Source of the DNA: Phytophthora quininea
Lineage: Eukaryota > Oomycota > Peronosporomycetes > Peronosporales > Peronosporaceae
Direction of reading: 5' to 3'
Length of the DNA: 31,603 nt
Assembly: GCA_011947345.1 (NCBI GenBank)
Contig: JAAVTG010000894.1
Location: 1-31,603 of the forward strand
Under the pieces are notes generated by a model, which was not told the DNA's origin, made no database searches, and saw only the letters and a program-made list of their open reading frames with translations. This document shows, in pieces, positions 1-11,030 of the stretch (position 1 is the stretch's first letter; each line of letters starts with the position of its first letter). A program made the translations under genes and the position numbers.

Positions 1-1
1 C

Positions 2-2052
2 GTGCGCATGCTGCGCCACCAGCAGCCGGAGAACTTGGCCACGATGCTGCGTCAGGCCGTCAAGCAGATCGTGCAGATCGTGGACACGCCCGTGCCCAAG
101 TACTACCAGCAGGCGCTCAACTGCGTGCGCGTTCTGGCTCGCCTCGTGCCCTTCATCCTGGAAGAAGCTGGGGATGAGTTTGTAGAGGAACTATTCTGGA
201 GTACAGGCTCTAAAGAGAGGAAGAGAGCAAGGAGGAAGCCCCGGAAGAACCTCTGGCCAAGCAGATGATCCACGCCATCATGGGACTGCTGTTCCTGCCG
301 GAGTTTACAGTCTCCATCCACGCCTATAAAGGCTACGGAGAAGAGAGGAGAAGCGCCACAAGAAGTGGACAGTCCACGACGTCCGGGAGCCTAGTGTTCC
401 CGTCGTTGTTGTGGCATTCCGGAGTGGGATACCCAGACGCCAACGTGGTCAACACGAGCAGCTACGACAAGAACCGCAAGGAAGTGCTGGCGCTGCTGTT
501 GACGTGCTTTTCCAGCATTTTGTACCAAACTGCGGAGACGTGTAACCAGTGGAAGGACCGGTTTCTAGAAGTAGCTACTGGGACGGACTGTCCGTTCGCG
601 CCGACGTTGTTCTACTCGCTATTGAACATTGTCGTGTCGTACGACCCTGTCGGGTGGGGAGTCCCTTATGCAGGGTCGATTGTGCCTGATGACAGGGAGC
701 TGCTGGTGGATATCTCGCTGCAAGTGTTGCTGGTGCTGCTGGACTTTGGACAGACGTCGGAGACGAGCATGATGGCCACGTCCAAGCCGCAGCCAGGCAG
801 TTCGACGCCTGGGGCGAAGCGCCGCTCGTCATCAGTGACGTCGCGATCCTCCAACCCCGTGTTTGACGGCGTGGCGAACGTGTACCGCAATTTGTTGGGG
901 TCGCTGGAAAGACCGGAGGACCTCCAGTTGATCTTCACGGGCCTTTCGCGGCTGTTGAATAACTACCACGAGTCCATGAACACGCTGCTGCCGAACTCGA
1001 TCAAACAGATCAAATGCCACCAAGAGCTGCTGGTTCTGCTCTGGAAGATGCTGGACGAAAACTCGAGCTTCCTACAGTACGTCCTGAAGAAGGCGGATGT
1101 GAACCAACTGGTTGTGCCGCTGCTCTTCTTGATGTACGAAGGCAGACAGGAGCCAGCCAAGGTGGGGATGATCCACATTTGCACCTTCATCTTGCTGCTT
1201 CTGAGTGGCGAGCGCGACTTTGGCGTGAGTCTCAACAAGCCGTTTCATATCCGTCTGCCGCTGGACCTGCCTCCGTTCTCGGGCAACCACGCCGACTTGC
1301 TCATTGTCTGCCTGCATAAGATCATCGTGAGTGGGTACGAGAAACTCAACTCGGTCTACAACTGCTTCCTCACGATCATCTGCAACATCTCGCCATACTG
1401 CAAGAAGCTGAACATGGTTTCCAGTGTGCGTCTGCTTCGCTTGTTCAAGCTGTTTGCGCAGGCTCGCTATCTCTTCGACAACGAGGCCAACCACCACTTG
1501 GTCTTCTTCCTGCTTGAGACCTTCGATAACATCATCCAGTATCAGTATGAAGGCAACCAGCAGCTTGTCTATGCCATGATCCAGAACAAGAACGTGTTCT
1601 ACCAGCTCAATGACCTGCAACTGCCGCCTATTCGCGCTGCCTCTGACAAGAAGAAGTCTGCTAAGAAAGAAGGTGAAGACGAAGCCAAAGAGCTCGAACA
1701 GCCAGCGGAAGAGTTTGTGCCTACTGCTGAATGGCTCGCAGCCTGGAAGAAGAAGCTGCCGTTGACCACAAGCCTTCGTCTACTGCAGTACTTGATCCCG
1801 CAGCTGGACGAGGCCTGCCAGAAGGCTGGCGGAAGCTTGGACGAAGATGCGATGCTGTACTTCCTGCGTACGACGACGATGGTGGGCTTGCTGCCGGTGC
1901 CGCACCCCATCGTCATCAGGAAGTACCAGATCAACCAGTTCACCCATCTATGGTTCACGACGTTCACATGGGGCGTCATTTTCCTGCGCAACCAGGTGCT
2001 ACCTCTATTCGACGGCGGCGCCATCACACTCTTCACTATCAGTGTCCTGTAA
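2..2052 (+). CDS. HID1: HID1 domain protein (5' partial), frame broken by indels
   Basis: This is the C-terminal two thirds or so of a HID1 (high-temperature-induced dauer formation 1) family protein, a peripheral Golgi/trans-Golgi protein needed for sorting into secretory vesicles. The 5' end lies outside the window. The best family match is the C-terminus: a stretch ending in VGLLPVPHPIVIRKYQ, then a Trp-rich segment and LRNQVLPLFD, as in animal HID1. Long leucine-rich helical repeats fill the middle, and a Lys/Glu-rich linker (about 1640-1710) precedes the end. The reading frame changes at about 217, where one base is missing in a GAG/AGG purine run. It changes again at about 343 in the same context, and returns at about 408. 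Between 343 and 408 the open frame is therefore the wrong one. The gene is convergent with the 5-phosphatase gene, with 190 bases between the stops. HID1 identity is secure; whether the frame breaks are real is not. Confidence 0.9.
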
Positions 2053-2241
2053 GCGGAGAGTATTGAGAGTGAGAAAAAGTAAAAAAAAAAAAGCTCGTGA
2101 TCCATCTGCGATCGAAGTGGAAGACGGAAAGCGAGTGCGTTTATCAACAACATTCGATAGTGCGTGTGTTTTGCATTTATCAGTACAACTCGAGTCTGCA
2201 GGATGATCCTTTTGAAGCGAACTCCTGCGAAGTCTGTGGTC
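2053..2241. other. Convergent intergenic gap
   Basis: This short region lies between two convergent stop codons. It contains an A-run at about 2081-2091. Both transcripts must end here or overlap. I see no other feature. Confidence 0.6.
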
Positions 2242-4749
2242 TTATGATGTTGGAACAGAGAGGAAGTGAAGAAGCAGCTTCTCCATCTTCTCGGCACGTT
2301 GGACAGCATTTGCCTGAGCGACCTCGAACTCGTAAGCATTCCGACGCAGACGCTCCTCAGGAACTAGTGTACTCTGATTAGAGCTCACACTCGATACAGT
2401 CGAAGCCGAGGAAGAACTGGAGCCTGGCTGGTGGCATTGCTCGTCTAATGCAAGAACGCGACCAACGCCAGCATGTGTCGGTTCCTTGCCGTATCTACAC
2501 GGCGAAACGAGGCACCGGCCGAAGACAAACGACAGCCTTTCAGGCGTCAGCTTGTTGTTGGCTGTCTGCTTCAGAACCTCCCTCAAAAACGACACCAAGT
2601 ACACCACCACGTTGTACCGCACTGGCGGCAACGCATCTAGCAACGCACGACATCCTTGGGCCATGTTGCCGTTTGCACTCGCTACTGCAGCGGCCAACGC
2701 TTCGTCTGGGACAACGCTCTGGCGTAGTGCTTGCAGCCAACGTACCAGTAATTCTGCGGTGGAATACCCGGTATGTTGTGGAATGGAGCTCCTGTATCTA
2801 GCGCTTCTCTCAACTGCATAATCTCGGCCTTATTGCCGGCTTCAACGAACAGATTCTTCTCTTGCATGTAGTTTTCGTAGATGTCGTTGACCATTCGCCA
2901 GAGTTCTTTCGGTACTCTTTGCGCGTCGCCAGGATTCGTTTGGGTCAGCGGGCTACTCGATTGGGTCGGAGTGATCAACGAGTTGGCATCCACTCCGGTC
3001 GCTCCGCCAACCCAGACGCTAAACACTGAGCCTGCTGTCGAACGAGACGCAGTAAACTTTGCCTGACGAATTGGTTCGTTACATGACACGAGCTGCTCCA
3101 GCGAACAACCGAAACAAGAGTTAGCATATTGGCCAGACACCACTAAAAAGTAGTCGCGACCATTCTCAACCCTCAAAATCATGGTATCATCAAGCGTTTC
3201 CAGGCCACTGGTGAGCCCATGAGCAGTCGCTTCATCTACATGAGCAGTGATGCGGATCTCCATCTTGTCTCGCGGCGGGATCATGCCAAACATGGGCGAG
3301 ACATTCAGCCACGGCTTGCAGATAGTCACGTCCTCCAGCTTGGGGATAAACCGGAAATGCGCTACGACGAGGCCTGTGTTTTCAATAATGACCTTCTTGG
3401 TCTGCTCTACCCCGAACTTTAGCTGAGGGAAGGACAGAACGCCACTGCTGGGTCCCCATCCTCTTGCAGCAGCTTGACTTTGGGCATGTTTTCATTCTCC
3501 CACTTGTCCAGCTGCATCATAATCTCACGGATGACGTCGTTCTTTTTGTTTCTACTTGGTACTTCACCTGTATATCAAAGGCCGCTTGAACAGGCTTATG
3601 GTCCGAGATATCAAGCGCAGGGACAGAGGTATACGAGCGAAGCATCACGTCTGACGGGTTCTTTGCTTTCCACAACACACGGTCGCACCAAGCAGGAGCC
3701 CGCAATTTCTTCTCAGGCCGTTTCTCGTACTCCGACGTCCCGGCCTGGAATTTGTAGGTTGGCGGAAATGCGAGCGGACCTTCTTCAAACCCTTTCAGCA
3801 CATTACCTTTTCGCCGCTCGATCGTCAATTGGTCGTTCTTGACCAGCTCATTCAGCGATCTTCCACTTTCAGAGATCCGAAAGACTTCCTCGGTCGTCAC
3901 GGCGTCTTGGATACGGTAGTTCAGATCTCCGATCCAAAACACAAAGTCATGGTTGAGGATCGACGGCTCGCCACTCCAGATTCTCATGTCTTGTCCCGCT
4001 GCCGACGTGTCATCCGGGTTATCGAACTGCACTTTGCTTAAAATGTTCAAATAGTCAGCATTTCTGCCCGCCACATTCTCTCTGTGCGCTGCTAAATGAG
4101 CGCACACAAAGCACAGTGTGCTGCTGTAGAACTTAAGTCTCACTGCAGCTCCTCCTTTATTGCCCATCATGCCCATGATCCCCACTCCCGCCGTCGCTCC
4201 TTTCACTTCCTTGACATGTTCCCAGTGGTCTGCTCTTACAAACACCAGCAGTAGAATCCCCACGAGATGCTTCTCCAACACCACTTTGTACTGTAAGTGC
4301 TGCTGAGGGTTTGCTCCTGGTCCAATGTACTTGTTGAGCGCCGTAAGCACCGCTTCTTCCCACGCAGAGCTGCGCTGCACAGTCAGTGCACTATTGACGA
4401 CCACATTGACTGCGTTTAAGTCTACGATCTCTTGGAACCCTAGAGCCACCACGTCCGGGGCCTGCGTGGTCTCGTTCTGTGGCTGTATCCAGTGTACAAG
4501 TTTTACAGCTTCCCCACTAGTCAAAGGTTTCTTGGCGTTGACGTTCCACGTGCCTGTGACGACTCGTGTGGCTCGCAGTTCTGTGTACGAGGCTTGTCGC
4601 TGTACTAGCTGCTGCTGAATCCAGTCTTCGCGAATGATGTTCATCACCACGGGGTTGTAGAACTTACCGTTGGAGGACGCAGACGACGAGAGCGACTCGG
4701 GCTCCCGCGTGAGCGGCGAGATCACGGCCGACGCCGACACCGACGCCAT
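2242..4749 (-). CDS. OCRL/INPP5B-type inositol polyphosphate 5-phosphatase with ASH and RhoGAP domains
   Basis: The predicted enzyme removes the 5-phosphate of PI(4,5)P2 and related lipids on endosomes and Golgi. The N-terminal catalytic domain (residues about 60-395) shows TWNVN at 67, GFQE at 104, WIGDLNYRI at 272-280, PAWCDRVLW at 352-360 and SDHKPV at 382-387, which are the diagnostic 5-phosphatase motifs. An ASH-type beta domain follows (about 2980-3440), then a RhoGAP-like domain (about 2242-2900). This is the OCRL/INPP5B order, without an obvious N-terminal PH domain. The open frame is interrupted at about 3543-3547 (T-run on +), about 3450-3452 (GGG) and about 2784. In each case one added base joins the domains. 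The ATG at 4749 is chosen because the ORF is open from there and the promoter gap to the divergent protease is only 276 bases. RhoGAP activity is uncertain: I do not see a clear catalytic arginine finger, and OCRL-type RhoGAP domains are usually inactive. Confidence 0.9.
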
Positions 4750-5025
4750 GCCGGAAGGAAGTTACGGGAGACGACGCTTGGAATTGGCGTTATGAAAAAA
4801 GTTGAAGTATTTACCAAGGTGCAATCTTTCCGCTACATATTGAAAATCATTACTTTCAGCGAAATCCATGCTGGCAAGAATCCACTCGAGCCGCCGCCCT
4901 TCCTCGCCGAACTGACACTCCTGATCGGCCTCTCCGTCGCGCTCAGCCCTCCGTGCACGCTCTTCCTCAAGTGCTTCCCTCCACCACGTCCCAGTGCCTG
5001 AAAACGCTGAAATAATTGGACAAAC

Positions 5026-6531
5026 ATGGTCCTATTCAGAGTCGTACTATTCTTCAGCCTAATGACGGCTATTAACGCTGCTTCTATGTCCAAGATCGAG
5101 GAGTTTGAGCTTCGGATGTATCACAGGCAGAGTCCTACCCAAAGGCGAGCTCTCTTGGGTCCTACTAGGTCCTCTAGTGACGAGAGAAGCGAAGCTTTAG
5201 CCACGACAGAGGAGATTGTAGACCGAGGCAACGCGGCGCACCAGGCAGGCACCAAGACGTACTTTATGGGGTACAATGAGCTCAGTGACCTGAGCAGTGA
5301 ACAGTACAAGGCTTTTCTGGGCTCAGGCCCCGACAGAGACTTCAAGAGGAAGAAGAATCTTAAGAAACCGAGAAGGAAGAGCATCAAGAGAGGGAAAGTT
5401 GTTAGTATCGACTTTGACATTGCCGAGGGTTCAACTGCCAGTGAGGAAGATGATATCCAAGTACCAACTGAGATTGACTGGACGACGCTGGACGGTGGTA
5501 AGTATATGACGCCGATCAAGAACCAAGGCACGTGTGGAAGTTGCTGGGCCTTCGCTGGCGTGTCGGCCGTAGAGTCGAGATATGCCATTGAACAGAATGT
5601 GACGGCGACGCCATTGAGTGTGGAGCAGGTGCTGAGCTGCTCGGCACCGCTGGATCATATCCGTAGCAAGTTCTGGGACAATATGACGAGCTCTTCGCAA
5701 GGGTGCGCGGGTGGGATGCCCTTCCTCACATACTCGTATTTGAGTCTCGCGCAGCCTCACGGATTGTCGTGTGGAGACGCGTATCCGTACGTGATGGCGA
5801 CCGACGAGAACGAGACTTCGTGTCCGTCACTAACCTCAGCTGATGTAGCGGTAGCTTGGAAGACGGGCGTGTCGGATTACGAGGTAGTGGAGTCTAGTGA
5901 CGAGCAGGCCCTGCTTCGAGCCGTGACGCGTGGCCCAGTGACGGCTAATATTGATGCCACTGGCGACGGGTTCCGACATTATGCTGGCGGGATATACGAC
6001 GCTGAAGATTGTCTTAGCGACGGCGAAGAGGTAAACCACGCCGTGGTAGTTGTGGGGTTTGGTGTTGCAGATACTGGTGTGAAGTTTTGGATCATCCGTA
6101 ATACCTGGGGAACCATGTGGGGCGAGAATGGCTTCATGCGCATTGCTCGCGGCGGTATTGTGAGTGAAAATGGTCCGTGCAATCTCTACCTCTACGCTTC
6201 ATACCCAGTCAACTTGACGGTAGGCTCCAACTCAACCAGCGGGGAGCCGTCGTGTGCAGTCCCAACGTCGACGTTCGAGCCACTAGGACTCATGAAGCTG
6301 CTTGGTCTGTCCAGCAACCAGATCCTATTGCTCGTACTAAGCTCCGTCCTCAGTCTGCTGGCTGGTGTGCTGCTGTATCACGGCTGGGAGTTTTCACAGA
6401 ATCGCAAGGAGGCTGCAGGCCAACTGCGCTATCAGGATAGCTATGCGCGGTGGGTGTTGCCTTCACGCGAACAGATCGCCGTCGCACTCGCACAACGCCG
6501 TCGTCCGCGTCAACCACCCGCTAACGAATGA
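5026..6531 (+). CDS. Papain-like (C1A) cysteine protease with C-terminal membrane anchor
   Basis: This is a 501-residue cathepsin-type protease. It has a signal peptide (about 1-18, hydrophobic, ending near INAAS), a short I29-like propeptide with NELSD at about 84, a basic Lys/Arg linker (107-124), and the mature domain from about 147. Catalytic residues are visible: oxyanion Gln167 and Cys173 in the QGTCGSCWAF segment, His338 in NHAVVVVGFG, and Asn359 in NTWG. Several N-glycosylation sequons occur. After the protease domain comes a hydrophobic helix (about 431-452) and a basic cytoplasmic tail of about 50 residues. It should therefore be a type I membrane protein facing the lumen or cell exterior. 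Most C1A proteases are soluble, so the anchor is distinctive. The ORF is uninterrupted, and the ATG at 5026 starts the signal peptide. Confidence 0.93.
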   Translation: MVLFRVVLFFSLMTAINAASMSKIEEFELRMYHRQSPTQRRALLGPTRSSSDERSEALATTEEIVDRGNAAHQAGTKTYFMGYNELSDLSSEQYKAFLGSGPDRDFKRKKNLKKPRRKSIKRGKVVSIDFDIAEGSTASEEDDIQVPTEIDWTTLDGGKYMTPIKNQGTCGSCWAFAGVSAVESRYAIEQNVTATPLSVEQVLSCSAPLDHIRSKFWDNMTSSSQGCAGGMPFLTYSYLSLAQPHGLSCGDAYPYVMATDENETSCPSLTSADVAVAWKTGVSDYEVVESSDEQALLRAVTRGPVTANIDATGDGFRHYAGGIYDAEDCLSDGEEVNHAVVVVGFGVADTGVKFWIIRNTWGTMWGENGFMRIARGGIVSENGPCNLYLYASYPVNLTVGSNSTSGEPSCAVPTSTFEPLGLMKLLGLSSNQILLLVLSSVLSLLAGVLLYHGWEFSQNRKEAAGQLRYQDSYARWVLPSREQIAVALAQRRRPRQPPANE

Positions 6532-6568
6532 AATAGAGAGGCATTACATTAATTAGGAGTACTCCCCG

Positions 6569-8154
6569 CTATAGCGACACGTCTGGGTTGGAGCCGTAGG
6601 GTGAGCGCTGATCATCGTAGCCCCGAGGGTACGGGTCGTCGCCTGCTTCGTCGTTCATCAGCGTCAAGTCGGACAGACTGTCGGCCAAGTCGGCCCCATT
6701 CGACGGAATGTAATGCTCTTGGATGACTGAGCCCAACGATGCGCTCTGTCCCTGATACGCGCCATTGCTAGCAGCATTTTCGGACACGGGGCTCATTGAC
6801 GCAGACGGAGACCCACCGTTCTCGATGTGGATCTCCATGAGTTTCGGGATGACCTGCTGCCACTCATCCTCCACCTTCTTGCTGTACTCGATCTGCATCT
6901 GAATGTAATCGAGGATAATGTGCTTAAAGTCTGCGAGTTTATCACGTTTGAATCGCTCCACTTCGCGTAGAACACGCTCCGTGACAATGTCGTCCTCCAG
7001 CTTGGCACCTTCCATGACTTGCTGTGCCGTTCGCACCTCACTCTCTGCAAGCTGTACCTTTTCCTCCGTCGAACCTCCGCGCGCATGCTTCAGCAACTTT
7101 GCCAGCGCTGTCTCTTTCAACTCAAGATCTGCCATTGCAGCTCCATACGCATAGTGCACTTCGTTGCGCTTGTGCAATGCAGCCTTCACGGCTCCTACCA
7201 GTCGAATGTAGTCAAAAATGGGCTCTTCAAAGTGCAGAGCCTCCTTCTCGGCCTGCTCTGCTGCCAAGATCGACAGCTGATCCGAGCAATGGCCAATGTG
7301 GCTCAGTCCTTCCTGCAGTGACGGGTTCTCCTCCGACTTGCCCAGCAGCGTGAACGACACGCCGAAGTCAAACAGTCCGTCGGCGATCTCCCTTGCTCTT
7401 TGGTCAGTCCATGGGCGTGCTTGTGCAGGCCCGTCATAATGGGCTCCAAGCCGTCAATGTACGCCATCATCTCGTCCACTTCGATATCCGCTGGAGTCTT
7501 TGGCAAGTTACTTGTCTGCGAGCTCAACGTGGACGAGATGGTGCTCACCGTCTCGTCCAGCCATTGGAACAACACTCCTCTCTGTACACTTGGCGCTGTA
7601 TGACGCGGGTCCTTTTTAAAGGCCTGCAGAGCTTCTTCACTGGCTTCCAAGAAGGTGGTCAAGTGTTCGCTGTGCTGCAGCTCTGGGTGGAGACAGCAGC
7701 GCTGTAGAAAGAGCTGCAGCGCTCTGCGTCTGCTCTCAATGAACTCTGGAGAGAATCGTCCGACCAGCAGCTTCTCTGGCAAGGGAGGCACTACAACGCC
7801 TGCGTACATTGCAGAGAGATGGGCATGCAGCCATACAAAGTCGCTGTAGCGACGCACGACGGAGAAGGAGGCCTTGGAGAACTGCGGTCGAGTGGTACTG
7901 GTGCTGATCTTGTAGGAAATGTAGGCGTTCATGCCTTCTCCTTGCTTGACAGGCTCGCTGACAGTCACTTGGATCGACTGGGGAGGCTCATGGGGAGAGG
8001 AGGAGGAGGAGGACAGGGAGGACGGCAGGATGGGGTCGATACTGGGAGGCTGCGAGCCGCTGCGGGACGTGCTCAAGGCCGTGGACTCCTCCATGATGCG
8101 GTTCGTGTAGTCCACGTCCACCCACTTGCCGTTGCCGTTGCCGTTGCGCTCCAT
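6569..8154 (-). CDS. PX-BAR sorting nexin (SNX1/SNX2/Vps5-like)
   Basis: The predicted retromer-type sorting nexin binds PI3P on endosomes and tubulates membrane. The N-terminus is Ser/Pro-rich and disordered. The PX domain spans about residues 60-170 and shows RRYSDF (101-106), PPLPEK (123-128) and an Arg-rich RRRALQLFL helix, the usual phosphoinositide-binding set. A Vps5/BAR-type coiled-coil domain follows, and then an acidic/Ser-rich tail ending in PDVSL. The frame breaks at the TTT run 7399-7401. One added base gives a continuous BAR helix (KRAREIADGLFDFGVSF), so I treat both parts as one gene of about 530 residues. The stop lies 38 bases from the convergent protease stop. The start at 8154 is the first ATG of the open frame. 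Confidence 0.9.
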
Positions 8155-8340
8155 CGTCTTCTTCTGGTTACAGAGATTTAGAAAGTGTTCTTCCGATGTC
8201 TGTAGCGGCTGTAAATCATGATTAATTTAAGACGTCTAAATCGACACAAAAATGTAGTCCTCGTAGCAATAGTTATCGTAGTTGACGTAGTTGATGATCT
8301 ACGATCCACAGTAGCCGTCTCCTTTAACTATCAATCTTAT

Positions 8341-8950
8341 TCACACCGTCTTACAGAAGCGATATTGTCGGTGTTTCGCCATGTCTGAAAATCCGAGCGA
8401 GGCCTCGACGTAGTTTTTCGGCCTTTTCATCGTGGTGCGAATATGCAGGTTGGAAAGAAAATCCGCTGCATTGGGTGTCTTACAGATGCCTGCCGGAAGA
8501 ACCTGCTTCGTTACGATTGCCTTGTCGTCGAACATGTTGATGCACTTCACGTAGGCCTTGAACTCGTCGGAATTTCCCAGCGACTAAGGGATTCTTGATC
8601 TCCTGGGGACCGAGTATGTCCCACATACGCAGCGTCGAGATGTCTCCCTTTAGAAATTCGACGAGTTTGCCTTCAACCTTGGCCAGACAAGCCTGGTAAA
8701 ACTTGTAGTTGAGGCTCGCCCTGAGTGTGGTGTCGAACTTCTTCCCCAGTTTTAATGTTTTCTTGACACGAGTCGGAATCCGTTCTTTCTTGATCCAATC
8801 GTCAATCTTGTTCCACTTGACGGCCTCTTTAACCGTCTAGGTAGCCCTAAGCTTCAGGGCAATGGACGAGACAATCGGAATCTGGGATCTCTCTTCGTTT
8901 GTTCGCAAATGTCATTGACTTGGTCCAAGAGACTTCGTCTGTCTTGGCGG
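8341..8950 (-). pseudogene. RXLR-WY effector copy A (decayed)
   Basis: This is a relic of the same secreted effector family as copy E. A degenerate RXLR (RSLL at 8926-8937) and an EER (8888-8896) can be read on the minus strand, but in different frames. They are followed by an in-frame TAG and then a WY-type core with the landmark residues DDW, KLGKKF, NYKFYQ and MWDILG. A one-base shift at about 8583 moves the frame into the last part, which holds the family block NMFDDKA and the block KRP..YVEASLG. No signal peptide is visible. The upstream sequence is shared with the C-terminal frame of copy B, so the leader appears lost or fused. Confidence 0.75.
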
Positions 8951-8963
8951 ACATTGTCTGGGA

Positions 8964-9474
8964 TTTTTTTACAGCATCCTTATCCAGCTTCACGTACTGG
9001 TACATGTAAGTGGCGTTCTCAGTGAGATCTTCTCCCTTTTCCCTGAAAGCCTTCTGCGCGGTCCGAAGCAAAGATCTCGCGACAAACTCGGCTGGAGAAG
9101 CTGGTAAATAGACGTCTACCAGACTGGGATTCGGTAGTCCTGTTTCCTTGATCATTTTGTGTGACATACTTGATGTAAATCTCGATTTCTTTAGATCCAT
9201 GGGCAGCATTCGCAGCATACAATTTCTTGAGTCCGAACAACTCCCACATGTTCACGGTCGGGAGGTTTCTCTGCAGCAACTCGTCTAGATTGTCGTCGAA
9301 TTTCGTCAGAAACAACTGTATGCTGAAAAGGTATTGATTTCTTGTTCCAATAGTGCATGGATTTGGGAACACCATCAGTACTATAGTACGCGTCGATTGC
9401 AGAATATTGCTGAATTGTTTTCCGTATTTTCTACGTCGTTCACGGACCATTCTTGAATACTTGTTCAGCAACAT
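8964..9474 (-). pseudogene. RXLR-WY effector copy B (decayed)
   Basis: Only the middle and C-terminal parts are recognisable. A segment with LTKFDDNLDELL and MWELFGLKKL matches the WY core of copies A, C, D and E, then the family block EIEIYIKYV. A frameshift at about 9170 leads to a segment matching the family C-terminus, with GEDLTENAT. The conserved KRP..YVK..LGL block is deleted between them. No signal peptide or RXLR was found upstream. The remaining ORF runs on without a break into the N-terminal DNA of copy A. Confidence 0.65.
9351..9379. repeat. Short dispersed repeat, member 1
   Basis: These 29 bases match positions 11156-11184 at about 26 positions, in the same orientation. The core is TTTGGGAACA.CATCAG. 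It lies inside effector copy B here but outside any recognisable effector at the second site. Confidence 0.5.
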
Positions 9475-9552
9475 ATTCCTGGTCCAAATCCCAATATTCG
9501 ACCTTCAGAAAAAGTCGACGAGACTTCCTGAATACGACTAGAAGAAGTTTCC

Positions 9553-10937
9553 TCAAACGAGCACTGAACATTTTGCCGATTTGAAGCTGTTAATTGAGGA
9601 TTGATCGACCACAATACCATCTTCTATATATTTCTCGTTGCAGTGGAAATTCACACGCTGCATACCTTCCGTTCCTGAAAACCCTGCCAGTCCTAGCGCG
9701 TCCTTGACATACGTTACTGGCCTCTTCATCGCGACCCAGATTCCAACATCAACGATCATCTCGGTTCGAGATTTTGGGATTGACTTGTCGATCCCAGACG
9801 GCCGAGGGATGATTCCTCGAACTCATTGCTTTCTCGTCAAACATGATGACGTATATGGTGTAGATAACCGTCTCGCCGGAGTCCGCTATGATGTAACGGA
9901 ACTCCGTTGTTTACTCCAAATTACTACGGTAATTTGCCATAGATAGATTACGGACGAAATTTACGCCAAGTTTACGGCAAGCAATTGCAGTCGTTCCTGA
10001 AGATCGTAGCGAGCAGTGTCACGAAGTCATCGAAGCCGCTACGAGGTTCAAATCGAGGAAGCTACTTGTACAAGAACTTGATGTTGAACACGGCCATTTC
10101 TAACGGATGAACACGGCAGCTGTGATCCGCTCTAGACTGTGCGGCTTGAATGCAAGCTCAAGATCAATTTGAAGTTGCAGTTCAAGTCCTGCGTGTTGCA
10201 TGAAAGCAAGAGAGGAAGAGAGAGTCGTGTAGCAAAGATAAGAGCTAGGTAGCGAACCACGACTTAAATCTCAGCCAGATCTCGATTTACCTTCTAATAC
10301 TAACTGTCAACTTCGACGGCACCTTGCCTTAGTGCTTTAGTGCTACGACCTACTCTGCTCAGTGCTACCATACACAATAAGTGACGACTTATTGCGACAC
10401 CCAGGACGACAGCAGGTTAAACAGACGACTCACTTTTCAGTTTGCCATCGTGCTCACAGCCACTCCATCATATATGAGATTCCGAGGGATTTTCGTCGAT
10501 CCCCACCATCGACCAGACATTACGTGGAAGAACACTATTACGCAGTAAACCATCTAGTCGGACTACAAACTTCGCCAGATATGCCTGATAAAACTTGTAG
10601 TTCTTGCTTCTCTTGAGTTCTACACCGACCGTTTTCCCCAACCGAAATATGCGCTTGACTAACTCGGGTGTAGTCCATTTCTCGAACCAGTCATCTACGT
10701 GTTTCCATGTCGATAACTCCTTGGCGATCTTGTTTGCTCTCAGTCTTTCAACGAGTGACGACACCACTGGAAGCTTGACTCTTCGGAGTCGAAATTGGCA
10801 GTTCTAGTAGTAGCGACGCTATTGTCGACTCTTAAATTGTGTACATTCGCAGTCAACATCTTGATCGCATTCACAGCCACAGCGGTGAAGTAAATGGTCG
10901 CTATTGCTGCTGGTAGTTACGCTTGATGCCTGGGCAT
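9553..10937 (-). pseudogene. RXLR-WY effector copy C, split by an LTR
   Basis: The 5' part (10937 down to about 10478) keeps an ATG, an in-frame TAA seven codons in, a hydrophobic signal-peptide-like stretch (AIATIYFTAVAVNA), a degenerate acidic FDSEE in place of dEER, and a WY core with HVDDWFEKW and NYKFYQAYL. The 3' part (9891 down to 9553) resumes with IYTIYVIMFDEKA, the block equivalent to EIYIKYVNMFDDKA of copy E, and KRPVTYVKDALGL. Between the two halves lies the sequence 9892-10470, interpreted as a solo LTR. Several further one-base shifts occur. Confidence 0.75.
9892..10470. mobile_element. Probable solo LTR inserted in effector copy C
   Basis: This is about 580 bases of non-coding sequence with canonical TG...CA ends (TGTAAC at 9892, CCATCA ending at 10470), sitting exactly between two halves of one effector relic. 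The left flank is TATGA (9887-9891). The right flank is TATAT, with an exact TATGA at 10473-10477, so the target duplication is either imperfect or the right end is two bases further on. The left end carries a perfect 6-bp inverted repeat (AACGGA at 9895-9900, TCCGTT at 9903-9908). No retrotransposon protein is present, so this would be a solo LTR left by recombination. The family is not identified. Confidence 0.6.
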
Positions 10938-11030
10938 TTCGGAGCTCTCAGTATTGGAAGAGCTTTCGTTTCGGTCCTACCTTGCTAAATGATGAATGAC
11001 CGAACGAGAAAATGTCATAATCATCTAGCG

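Noticed and set aside
4792..5001. Small ORF between the 5-phosphatase and protease genes
   Set aside because: It occupies the divergent promoter gap, lacks any recognisable motif, and is the length expected by chance.
7990..8035. GGA-rich low-complexity run as a regulatory repeat
   Set aside because: It encodes the Ser/Pro-rich disordered N-terminus of the sorting nexin on the minus strand.
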